Source of the DNA: an uncultured Oscillospiraceae bacterium
Lineage (GTDB): Bacteria; Bacillota; Clostridia; Oscillospirales; Oscillospiraceae
Direction of reading: 5' to 3'
DNA: 41,414 bases
NCBI GenBank assembly: GCA_904419145.1
Contig: CAJFQQ010000025.1
Coordinates: 1-41,414 of the forward strand
A program made the translations under genes and the position numbers. Positions 16,966-23,684 of the stretch are shown piece by piece (within the stretch, counting starts at the first letter, position 1; each line of letters opens with the position of its first letter). The notes beneath the pieces are model-generated. The model did no database searches, was not told where the DNA came from, and saw only the letters and a list, made by a program, of their open reading frames with translations.

Positions 16966-17886
16966 ATGGAACATTGTGAGAACTATACGGCCCTCATCAG
17001 TGCTGCTGTGGATGGAGAGCTGACGGAGGCGGAGAGGGAGGAGCTGATGGACCATCTGGCCCAATGCCCCGGCTGTCGGGAGGTCTACAGCCAGATGATG
17101 GCGATGCACGCCGTTTTCGACGATCTGGAGGCGGAGGTGGAGCTGCCCGGAGACCTGGCAGGAGACGTGATGGCAAAGGTCCACACCCAGAAGCAGGTCA
17201 GGAGGCCCCGGCACTACTGGTGGCAGATTACTGCCGCTGCGGCCTGCTGTGCACTGGTGATTCTTGGCTATCAGCAGATTTGGGGCGGAAACCTCTCGGA
17301 GAACACAGTGGACGGTACAGCGGGCAATACGGCAGCCTATGCTGCTGACGGCGAGGCCGGCAGCCAGGCGGCCTACAACGCTGCAGCGCTGGCTCCAACC
17401 CCATCACCGAAGGAGACGATGACAGAGAGCGATGCAGCGACAGAGAATGAGGCAGACGATGCGCTCAGGGAGAGTGAAGAGGTTGTCACGTCTGCCTCCG
17501 ACCAGGAGATCATGGACGACGTGCTGACCTATTTCCGCAGCAGTGGGCCCGCGGTGTCCACTGCCATGGTGGAGCAGGCGGAGGACGAGGATGCATCCGG
17601 CACGGTTCCCTGCCTCACACTCAGCAGCAGCGCGCCGGAGCTGGAGACGTGGGCTGTGGAGAATCTCTCTGCGGAGGGCTACACCACCGAGGGCTCCAAT
17701 GCCCGGGCCTGGATCATCACCATCCCGGAGTATGAGGAGCTGACGACCTATTTAACGGAGCAGTCTGTGCCCTACCAGCTGGACGGCGATGAGGCGCCGG
17801 AGGGAGATAGCGCCGGCGCAGCCCTGGAGACAGAGATGGTCTGCGTGGTCTATCTGGGGGAGAATGCAGTTCCCGCGGCGCCCTGA
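16966..17886 (+). CDS. Membrane-anchored anti-sigma factor with zinc-finger domain
   Basis: A 306-residue anti-sigma factor. Residues 1-45 form a ZAS-type domain with the zinc motif HLAQCPGC (H-x3-C-x2-C) near residue 30. A membrane helix lies at about residues 84-105 (ITAAAACCALVILGY). The rest is an extracytoplasmic region with an acidic, Ser/Thr/Glu-rich spacer and a folded C-terminal part. It should hold the preceding sigma factor at the membrane until a signal triggers release, possibly by proteolysis. AGGAGGG lies before the ATG. The outer domain is not a family I recognise. Confidence 0.87.
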   Translation: MEHCENYTALISAAVDGELTEAEREELMDHLAQCPGCREVYSQMMAMHAVFDDLEAEVELPGDLAGDVMAKVHTQKQVRRPRHYWWQITAAAACCALVILGYQQIWGGNLSENTVDGTAGNTAAYAADGEAGSQAAYNAAALAPTPSPKETMTESDAATENEADDALRESEEVVTSASDQEIMDDVLTYFRSSGPAVSTAMVEQAEDEDASGTVPCLTLSSSAPELETWAVENLSAEGYTTEGSNARAWIITIPEYEELTTYLTEQSVPYQLDGDEAPEGDSAGAALETEMVCVVYLGENAVPAAP

Positions 17887-17943
17887 TGAGGGAGGCAAAA
17901 ACGCGCCATTTCCCCGCGGATGCGGAGAAAATTTGAAAAAAGA

Positions 17944-17976
17944 GCGGGAAAAGCCTTGACTTTTCCCGCTTTTCTT
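17944..17976 (+). terminator. Terminator after the anti-sigma gene, overlapping the next promoter
   Basis: A 10-bp stem GCGGGAAAAG/CTTTTCCCGC with a 6-base loop, followed by TTTTCTT. The loop and right arm also form the -35 element of the rpsF promoter. Confidence 0.8.
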
Positions 17977-17983
17977 ATATAAT
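17956..17983 (+). promoter_or_regulatory. Promoter of rpsF-ssb-rpsR
   Basis: TTGACT (17956-17961), 16-bp spacer, TATAAT (17978-17983). The -35 element lies inside the upstream terminator hairpin. Confidence 0.8.
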
Positions 17984-18062
17984 AATATGGCTTGCGATTG
18001 CAAGCATATCCTTGCTCCCGCCGGAGAGCGGGGGCCATCAGTCCAAAAGGAGGTGCAACAAA

Positions 18063-18359
18063 ATGGCAAAAGTTTCCGCGAATTACGAGGTCGTCTATAT
18101 CATCGACCCCAACCAGAGCGAGGAGGCCATCGCCGCCACTGTGGCGAAGTTCCAGACTCTGGCCGAGCAGAACGGCAGCGCCGTGGAGGTTGAGGAGTGG
18201 GGCAAGCGCAAGCTGGCCTACGCCATCGACTACAAGACCGAGGGCTACTATGTCCTGATGTCCTTCACCAGCGGCCCTGAGTTCCCCCGGGAGCTGGATC
18301 GTATCCTTGGTATTACCGACGGGATCCTCCGTTCCATGATCGTCTGCAAGGACGTGTAA
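18063..18359 (+). CDS. rpsF: 30S ribosomal protein S6
   Basis: Primary 30S protein that binds 16S rRNA together with S18. The 98-residue product begins MAKVSANYEVVYIIDPNQSE and contains WGKRKLAYAIDYKTEGYYV, both typical of bS6. AAAAGGAGGTG precedes the ATG. It is first in the conserved rpsF-ssb-rpsR operon. About 80 nt of leader could hold the S6:S18 autoregulatory motif known in many bacteria, but I did not resolve the structure. Confidence 0.97.
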   Translation: MAKVSANYEVVYIIDPNQSEEAIAATVAKFQTLAEQNGSAVEVEEWGKRKLAYAIDYKTEGYYVLMSFTSGPEFPRELDRILGITDGILRSMIVCKDV

Positions 18360-18374
18360 AGAGGAGAATCCAGT

Positions 18375-18848
18375 ATGTCACTGAACCGCATTGTTCTCAT
18401 GGGCCGTCTGACCCGTGACCCGGAGCTGCGCCGGACCCAGAGCGGCACGCCCGTCACATCCTTTTCTCTGGCCGTGGATCGGGATTTCAAGAGCCAGAGC
18501 GGCGAGAAGGAGACGGACTTTATTGATATCGTGGCTTGGCGCAACACGGCGGAGTTTGTGTGCAACTACTTCACCAAGGGCCGTATGGCCGTGGTGGAGG
18601 GCCGCCTGCAGATCCGCGACTGGAAAGACCGGGACGGCAACAACCGCCGCAGCGCGGAGGTAGTGGCCGATAACGTCTACTTTGGCGACAGCAAGCGCGA
18701 CAGCGCCGGCGGCGGATATGACGCCCCACCGGCCTACGGCGCCCCCGCCTCGTCCTATGCCCCGCCCGCCGGTGGCTATGGCGCCAGTGCGGGAGGCCCC
18801 TCCGGCTTCGCCGAGCTGGACGATCAGGACGGCGAGCTGCCGTTCTAA
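18375..18848 (+). CDS. ssb: Single-stranded DNA-binding protein
   Basis: A 157-residue SSB. The OB-fold starts MSLNRIVLMGRLTRDPELR and includes DFIDIVAWRNTAEFV. A Gly/Tyr/Pro/Ala-rich flexible linker follows at about residues 115-145. The acidic tip DDQDGELPF at the C-terminus docks partner proteins. Placement between rpsF and rpsR is the standard arrangement. All expected parts are present. Confidence 0.97.
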   Translation: MSLNRIVLMGRLTRDPELRRTQSGTPVTSFSLAVDRDFKSQSGEKETDFIDIVAWRNTAEFVCNYFTKGRMAVVEGRLQIRDWKDRDGNNRRSAEVVADNVYFGDSKRDSAGGGYDAPPAYGAPASSYAPPAGGYGASAGGPSGFAELDDQDGELPF

Positions 18849-18892
18849 CAGGACACCGTGGTGTCACAATTTGAAATAAGGAGGATTCCGTC

Positions 18893-19144
18893 ATGGCTAT
18901 GGAACGTGAAAATAGACCCGCTCGTCCCATGAACCGCAAGCGCAAGAAGGTTTGCCAGTTCTGCGTGGACAAGTGCGAGCACATCGACTACAAGGATGCC
19001 GCCAAGCTGCGCCGTTTCATCTCCGAGCGCTCCAAGATCCTGCCCCGCAGGACCACCGGCACCTGCGCGATGCATCAGCGCCAGCTCACCGAGGCCATCA
19101 AGCGCGCCCGTCAGATCGCGCTGCTGCCCTACGTGACCGAGTAA
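18893..19144 (+). CDS. rpsR: 30S ribosomal protein S18
   Basis: An 83-residue bS18 that partners with S6 on the 30S platform. The core [19 protein letters not shown] is clear. It is a cysteine-containing form (VCQFCVDKC near residue 20 plus a later TGTCAMHQ), suggesting a zinc-binding C+ paralogue. A C-minus paralogue elsewhere in the genome is possible. GGAGG precedes the ATG and a strong hairpin follows. Confidence 0.97.
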   Translation: MAMERENRPARPMNRKRKKVCQFCVDKCEHIDYKDAAKLRRFISERSKILPRRTTGTCAMHQRQLTEAIKRARQIALLPYVTE

Positions 19145-19156
19145 AACAGCGTCGAA

Positions 19157-19184
19157 AAAGCGCCTGCCAAGCGGCAGGCGCTTT
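19157..19184 (+). terminator. Terminator hairpin after rpsR
   Basis: A 12-bp perfect stem AAAGCGCCTGCC/GGCAGGCGCTTT with an AAGC loop. Confidence 0.8.
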
Positions 19185-19203
19185 CGCTTGCGTGGGATTT
19201 GAG

Positions 19204-19235
19204 AAAAAGGGGCCGGTTCCATCAGGAACCGGCCC
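19204..19235 (-). terminator. Terminator of the small membrane-protein gene
   Basis: On the minus strand an 11-bp stem GGGCCGGTTCC/GGAACCGGCCC followed by CTTTTTC. Confidence 0.85.
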
Positions 19236-19251
19236 GTCTTATTTGCTCGAT

Positions 19252-19554
19252 TCAATTGCCGCCGTGTTTCCACATGTTGTCCCGCAATCCAGGGCCGAGG
19301 GCAGCGGCAACGGCCAGCATCCCAATCAGGTAGGAGACATAGAGAAACACGCCGATGCGGGTGAGAATAAACAGGGCGGCGGAGAGAAACATCACCCCCG
19401 GCAGCAGCAGGAGAAGGGCGCTGCGCCGGGCTTTGCGGCGCTGCTTCTGGTCCTCCGCCGAGGCGGCGCTGCGATAGGCCTCCACACTTTTCCAAACGAA
19501 GAACGCGGTCAGGAGGGAGAAAGCGCAGGTAACAATAACTGCATAGACTTTCAT
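19252..19554 (-). CDS. Small membrane protein of unknown function
   Basis: I do not recognise this 100-residue protein. It has three predicted membrane helices: the N-terminal MKVYAVIVTCAFSLLTAFF, then about residues 46-65 after a basic stretch (KQRRKARR), then about 70-90. AGGAG is correctly placed before the ATG at 19554; the in-frame extension upstream has no ribosome site. It has its own terminator and is convergent with rpsR. No function is suggested by its neighbours. Confidence 0.65.
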   Translation of the reverse strand: MKVYAVIVTCAFSLLTAFFVWKSVEAYRSAASAEDQKQRRKARRSALLLLLPGVMFLSAALFILTRIGVFLYVSYLIGMLAVAAALGPGLRDNMWKHGGN

Positions 19555-19661
19555 GGCAGGATCTCCTTTCACAGACGACAACAGCCCGGACGGGATCGCT
19601 TGGATGGTACAGAGATCATATCATATTGCGGCCTTTTTTGCAATCTTTTTTCTGTTAATAG

Positions 19662-19695
19662 GAAAAGGGGCCGGACACACCCCGTGTCCGGCCCC
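19662..19695 (-). terminator. Terminator of the 91-residue protein gene
   Basis: On the minus strand a 12-bp stem GGGGCCGGACAC/GTGTCCGGCCCC followed by TTTTCC. Confidence 0.85.
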
Positions 19696-19700
19696 TTATA

Positions 19701-19976
19701 TTACAGCAGGGACACCAGCAGCCACACCAGGCCGATGGCCCCGGCCCCCAGGGCGGAGTAGCACACCGCCGGCAGGTCCCGCCAGGACCGCCGCCGGTGG
19801 CCGCCGTGAGCGGCGGTATAGCCCCGGGCCACCCGGCAGGCCTCGCTGACGATCTGCTCGGGGGTGACGCCCGCCTTGCCGAAGGCGTCATTTCGCACGA
19901 TGAAGATGGCCTGTTCAAAAATCTGTGGGTCCGGGGAGTCCACCACGACCGCCCGGCGGGAAATTCCTTTTACCAG
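19701..19976 (-). CDS. Small C-terminally anchored protein, probable CTG start
   Basis: Unknown function. The reading frame gives a soluble N-terminal part (SPDPQIFEQAIFIVRNDAFG), a basic stretch and a C-terminal membrane helix (ALGAGAIGLVWLLVSLL), as in tail-anchored proteins. An in-frame GTG exists at 19946, but AAAGGAG lies nine bases before a CTG at 19974-19976. Reading from there adds VKGISRRAVVV, which continues the same protein-like pattern. The only ATG near this ribosome site is in another frame and stops after 22 codons. I therefore choose CTG, giving 91 residues. spoIIE lies just upstream on the same strand. Confidence 0.6.
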   Translation of the reverse strand: MVKGISRRAVVVDSPDPQIFEQAIFIVRNDAFGKAGVTPEQIVSEACRVARGYTAAHGGHRRRSWRDLPAVCYSALGAGAIGLVWLLVSLL

Positions 19977-20033
19977 AGGACATCACTCCTTTGCCAAAGC
20001 ATGCTACTGGAAGTATGTCCCAATCGCACCGTT

Positions 20034-21638
20034 TTATACCTCTTTTACGCCGCGGCCCATATGGAGGCACAGGATACTGCAGTCATCCTTCAGTCCGCCG
20101 CGGCTGCGGCTTTCGCCCATAAGCAGGGACACCAGGCGCTGGGGATCGTCCCCCTGCCAGCCCGCCAAAGTGTTCTGAAGCCAGTCGTCCCCTTCCTCCC
20201 CGGCCACGCCGTCGCTGGCCATGAGAAGGAAGGTGTCCTGCTCCAGTCGGAAGCGGATGGGTGCGGGGAGGCTGTGGGTCTCCTGGAGCCCGGCGGGCAG
20301 GGCGGAGCCGGCGAGCCGGCGGACGGCTCCGAGGCGCTTGATATAGGTGGGGGCTGCGCCGTACTTGTAGAGGGCCGCTTCCCGGGTGGCCATGTCCATC
20401 ACCAGGAGATCAATGGTGGTAAAAGATCCCGTTTCCTCATTGCGCAGATTCAGAGCGGCGTTCATGGTCTTCAGCGCCGACTCCGGCTCTACACCAGCCC
20501 GGAGAAACTGCTCCAGGAGCCGGGCGGCGTTGAGGGATTCACGCTGGGCCTCCTCGCCGCTGCCCATGCCGTCGCTGATGAGGAGGCAGAGCTTTCCGCC
20601 CTCGGTCTCAAAGTGGAGCGCCGTGTCCCCGCAGACGTGCTCCCCCTCCTTGCAGCGCAGGGCCCCGCCCACCTGCCAGGGGCGCTCCCCGGCAAAAGCG
20701 GCCGCGGCATTGGTCTCCGGGGGCTGCTGGGCGGCATAGCTGAGAAACTCGGAGAGCTGGGCATACTGGCCCCGGGCCCGCTGGCGCTCCGCGTCCAGAC
20801 GGCGGCGGTACTGCCGCCGGAGGAGTAGGGACGTCAGCTCCTGGTTCACCGCGGCGAGGAACTTCGGGAGACTCCCGCACCGCTCCCGGAAGTGCTCCGG
20901 ATAGTCCTCGGGAAGGGATCTGCCCCGCTGCAGCATGGCGGGGGTGGCGTCGTTGAGGGCGTTGAAGGTTGTGATGTATTCCTGTCCCCAGCAGAGGGGA
21001 CAGTTGGCACAGTCGCGGCAGACACGCTCCGCCGCCCGGTCAAATACGACTGCCGGGTTCTCGTCGTTTCGGGGCGTGGGGGGCCGGCTGAAGCTGTTGT
21101 ACAGATCCCGGAAGGCCGCCGCCGACAGCTCCAAGCGCTTGCGCAGGGCCGTGAGGGCGCTGTCCCTGCCCTCGGTCTTGCGCTGGTCGGGCAGGAGCTG
21201 GAGATAGTGGGTCAGCAGCCCTACCACCAGCACATAGGTAAGGTAGGCAGCCAAATGCGGCCAGGTGACGCCGCCCTGGAGCAGGTAGGCCAGCTCCACC
21301 GCCGCGGTCATGCCTGCCGCCGTCAGGGGGCGGAACAGCTCCCGCTGGAGATACTTGGTGTCCCGGAAGGCGGCGAACATGGCGTAGATCAGCACCAGCA
21401 CGGCGCAGTGCCGCAGGCCGTCGTTGAATGCCATGGTGGCCACCGCCCCCAGGGCGCTCCCTGTAAGGGCGGAGAGCAGATGATCCTGGCCGTGGCAGGC
21501 GGAGAGGAAGGCCACCGCCAGTGGGGCTCTTCCCCCCAGGGAAAGAAGCGTGGCCAGGAACCCTCCCGCGGCGAAGGCCCCCAGGCGTCCTACAGGTGTT
21601 TGCAGTTTTTTGAAAAGCGAGCGTACGCGCAGCCTCAT
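20034..21638 (-). CDS. spoIIE: Stage II sporulation protein E-like phosphatase, compact form
   Basis: Membrane PP2C-type serine phosphatase that dephosphorylates SpoIIAA to activate sigma-F in the forespore. The 534-residue protein has an N-terminal membrane region of about five helices, a central Cys-rich segment (CRDCANCPLCWG) and a C-terminal PP2C domain. That domain carries VCGDTALHF, LLISDGMGSGEEA, FLLMASDGV and KDDCSILCL, the aspartates binding metal. B. subtilis SpoIIE is about 830 residues with ten helices, so this is shortened in the membrane part. The ATG at 21638 is used because AAGGGGGA precedes it; an upstream ATG at 21674 lacks a site. Confidence 0.88.
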   Translation of the reverse strand: MRLRVRSLFKKLQTPVGRLGAFAAGGFLATLLSLGGRAPLAVAFLSACHGQDHLLSALTGSALGAVATMAFNDGLRHCAVLVLIYAMFAAFRDTKYLQRELFRPLTAAGMTAAVELAYLLQGGVTWPHLAAYLTYVLVVGLLTHYLQLLPDQRKTEGRDSALTALRKRLELSAAAFRDLYNSFSRPPTPRNDENPAVVFDRAAERVCRDCANCPLCWGQEYITTFNALNDATPAMLQRGRSLPEDYPEHFRERCGSLPKFLAAVNQELTSLLLRRQYRRRLDAERQRARGQYAQLSEFLSYAAQQPPETNAAAAFAGERPWQVGGALRCKEGEHVCGDTALHFETEGGKLCLLISDGMGSGEEAQRESLNAARLLEQFLRAGVEPESALKTMNAALNLRNEETGSFTTIDLLVMDMATREAALYKYGAAPTYIKRLGAVRRLAGSALPAGLQETHSLPAPIRFRLEQDTFLLMASDGVAGEEGDDWLQNTLAGWQGDDPQRLVSLLMGESRSRGGLKDDCSILCLHMGRGVKEV

Positions 21639-21741
21639 GGCGGCTTGTCCCCCTTGTACAGCGTTTGCCACCATTCTAGCGGGGGAAATATGAGGTTTCT
21701 GTCGGGAAAAGGGCCCACTCTAACCTTTTCCCGCCATTTTC

Positions 21742-21776
21742 CAAAAAACAGGCGGACAGGCCATGGCCTGTCCGCC
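21742..21776 (-). terminator. Long palindromic terminator downstream of tatD
   Basis: A perfect 26-bp palindrome (21751-21776, half-site GGCGGACAGGCCA) followed on the minus strand by TGTTTTTTGG. It lies about 240 bp after the tatD stop and just before the spoIIE promoter region, so it insulates spoIIE from tatD transcription. Confidence 0.75.
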
Positions 21777-21784
21777 TCAGCGTG

Positions 21785-22008
21785 TCACAAAAGTGGCGGA
21801 GGCCACTTTTGTGAGAGGGAAGCGCGCAAGATGGCCCTCGATTCCTAGCGGAAAAGTCGGCCCATCTTGCGCGAGAAGTGTCATTTCCGAGGCACGTGTC
21901 CCCGGAAATAACGGATTTTCATTGGATTCCTGCGGCTACGGCCGCAGGAACTCTGCGAGGCGTTCCCTCGGGAAAGTTTTTTGAAAGACTCCGGCCCTGT
22001 CGGGCCGG
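21785..22008. repeat. Array of tandem inverted repeats between tatD and spoIIE
   Basis: This non-coding stretch holds a series of perfect hairpins. A 13-bp stem TCACAAAAGTGGC lies at 21785-21814, and a 12-bp pair CGCGCAAGATGG/CCATCTTGCGCG with a 27-base loop at 21823-21873. ATTTCCG/CGGAAAT is at 21883-21909, the 10-bp TTCCTGCGGC/GCCGCAGGAA at 21927-21950, and a GC-rich stem ends near the tatD stop. No open reading frame with a ribosome site is seen. Confidence 0.6.
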
Positions 22009-22012
22009 AATA

Positions 22013-22786
22013 TCAGGGGATACTGAAAAACCGCTTCCCGTTTTCCAGCGTAATCCGGGCGCACTCCTCCGCGGAGATCCCCTTGATCTCCGCCAGCTTT
22101 TCACAGACATGGCGGACCAGCGTGGAGTCGTTGCGCTGTCCCCGGCAGGGCACCGGCGCCATGTAGGGGCTGTCGGTCTCAATCATCAGGTGCTCCAGGG
22201 GGATCTCTCGGGCCACCTCCACCGCCTTTTTGGCGTTCTTATAGGTGAGGACCCCGGTAAAGGAGAGCATCCAGCCCCGCTTTACCAGCTCCCGGGCCAT
22301 CTCCGGGCTGCCGGAGTAGCAGTGGAACACGCCGCGGACCTGGGGGAATTCCTGTATCATGGCCAGACTGTCGCCGTGGGCCTCCCGGTCGTGGACGATG
22401 ACTGGCAGCTCCAGGCGCTGCGCCAGGGCCAGCTGCTCCCGGAATACCTGCCGCTGCAGCTCCCTGGGGGGATTTTCCTCCCAGTAGTAGTCCAGGCCGA
22501 TTTCCCCAATGGCAACCACCTTCGGATGGGCGGCCAGCGCCTCCACCGCCGCCAGCCCCTCCGGTGTGTAGGGGGCGCAGTTCTCCGGGTGCCAGCCCAC
22601 GGCGGCGTACACGTGGGGATACCGCTCCGCCAGCGCCACCGCCTTCTGGGAGGACGCCGGGTCGCAGCCCGGGTTCACCACCAGGGCCACGCCCTGCTGC
22701 GGCAGGGCGACCAGTAGGGCGTCCCGGTCCGCGTCGAAGGCCTCGTCGTCGTAGTGGGCATGGGTATCAAAGAGCATCGGTGTCAT
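22013..22786 (-). CDS. tatD: TatD-family metal-dependent hydrolase (DNase)
   Basis: A TIM-barrel amidohydrolase-like nuclease of 257 residues. The metal ligands are clear: FDTHAHYDD at the N-terminus, GEIGLDYYW near residue 94, PVIVHDREAH, FHCYSGS and ETDSPYMAP near residue 205. GGGAGG precedes the ATG at 22786. It commonly follows metG in Firmicutes, and metG is indeed the next main gene upstream here apart from a lipoprotein and a broken DUF4177 gene. Confidence 0.92.
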   Translation of the reverse strand: MTPMLFDTHAHYDDEAFDADRDALLVALPQQGVALVVNPGCDPASSQKAVALAERYPHVYAAVGWHPENCAPYTPEGLAAVEALAAHPKVVAIGEIGLDYYWEENPPRELQRQVFREQLALAQRLELPVIVHDREAHGDSLAMIQEFPQVRGVFHCYSGSPEMARELVKRGWMLSFTGVLTYKNAKKAVEVAREIPLEHLMIETDSPYMAPVPCRGQRNDSTLVRHVCEKLAEIKGISAEECARITLENGKRFFSIP

Positions 22787-22974
22787 GTTCCGCCTCCCGC
22801 TCGAAAATCAGGTCGATCTCCTTGCTCCCGCCCTCTCCGGAGAATTTGGTGGGGATATAGCCAACATACCGCCAGCCCTGTGCGGCGTACTGCTGGATGA
22901 TAGCGCTGGCAATCGGCATTGTTCATCCAAAAGCCCCCGCCCACGTACAGTGTCTCATAGGTGTATTCGTACAT
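22767..22974 (-). pseudogene. DUF4177-like small protein, interrupted by a frameshift
   Basis: The gene starts with ATG at 22974 after GGAGG and reads MYEYTYETLYVGGGFWMNNA. It then loses frame near 22911-22920. In the frame one base over, the sequence continues IASAIIQQYAAQGWRYVGYI, then PTKFSGEGGSKEIDLIFERE, to a stop at 22767. This matches the normal course of DUF4177 proteins, including the QGWRYVG and final FERE motifs. Total length is 69 codons plus one base, so a single-base insertion explains it. It overlaps the tatD start by 20 bp. It may be a real pseudogene, a programmed frameshift or a sequencing error. Confidence 0.75.
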
Positions 22975-22997
22975 ACCGGAATTGCCTCCTAAACAGC

Positions 22998-23023
22998 GGG
23001 GCCGGGGAAAGCACCCCGGCCCC
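22998..23023 (-). terminator. GC-rich hairpin after the lipoprotein gene
   Basis: A 10-bp stem GGGGCCGGGG/CCCCGGCCCC with a 6-base loop and only a short U-rich stretch after it on the minus strand. Confidence 0.5.
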
Positions 23024-23032
23024 ATGATTTCT

Positions 23033-23578
23033 TTACAGATTGAAGAACACGAAGAACACGTCCCCGGTGGTGTCGTCGGCAAAGTACTCCTGGAAGGAGA
23101 TGGAGAACTCGCTCCGGTCTGCCGGCACCTCGTAGAGCAGGATGCCTTCCCGGGTCTCACCGTCCGCCAGATCATAGGAGGGGGGGAGCTGCTGCTCCGA
23201 GACGTTGGTATATGTAGTGGCGTCATCCCCCTCGCCCTCGTACACCGCGTAACCGAAGGCTTGGTCCGGGTCCTCGCCGTCGATGGTGTCCCACTGAACC
23301 TGGAAGTCCCAGATAAACATGGGCTGATCCATGCCGCTGTTATTTTCGATGGTGATATCCGCCACCAGTAGCTCATATCCCTCGGCAGGGGTATAGCCGT
23401 CAAAGGAATCGGTCAGCTCCGCACTGTTGATGGTGAAATCGAAAAATGCGGTGTGCATGGTATCACCGATCTCTCCAATGGCCTGGCCGTCCTCCGGGTA
23501 GCCCACCCGGCTGCCGCAGGCGGACAGGGTCAGCATGAACACTGCGCACAGGCTTAAAACGATCCATTTCTTTTTCAT
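23033..23578 (-). CDS. Secreted lipoprotein with DUF4352-like domain
   Basis: A 181-residue lipoprotein. The signal peptide MKKKWIVLSLCAVFMLTLSAC ends in lipobox LSAC, so it is lipid-anchored outside the membrane. The mature part has an immunoglobulin-like pattern typical of DUF4352: GDTMHTAFFDFTINSAEL, then YELLVADITIENNSG and a late LLYEVPADRSEFSISF. Its role is unknown; such proteins are thought to bind ligands or partners at the surface. The ATG at 23578 follows GAGGGAG. The hairpin downstream separates it from the DUF4177 remnant. Confidence 0.8.
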   Translation of the reverse strand: MKKKWIVLSLCAVFMLTLSACGSRVGYPEDGQAIGEIGDTMHTAFFDFTINSAELTDSFDGYTPAEGYELLVADITIENNSGMDQPMFIWDFQVQWDTIDGEDPDQAFGYAVYEGEGDDATTYTNVSEQQLPPSYDLADGETREGILLYEVPADRSEFSISFQEYFADDTTGDVFFVFFNL

Positions 23579-23684
23579 AATGATCTCCCTCAAAAAATTT
23601 ATATGAAATACACAACTGTATTTCCACACACATCGTATTCGGCGGCGCTGCCGGATTTGCCGCCCTTTGGAAGGGCGGCCGTCC

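Noticed and set aside
22783-23403. A 206-codon minus-strand frame reading through the lipoprotein gene into the DUF4177 start
   Set aside because: Only its last part (from MYEYTY) is gene-like. The upstream part is an out-of-frame shadow of the lipoprotein, and the end is the frameshifted tail of the DUF4177 gene.
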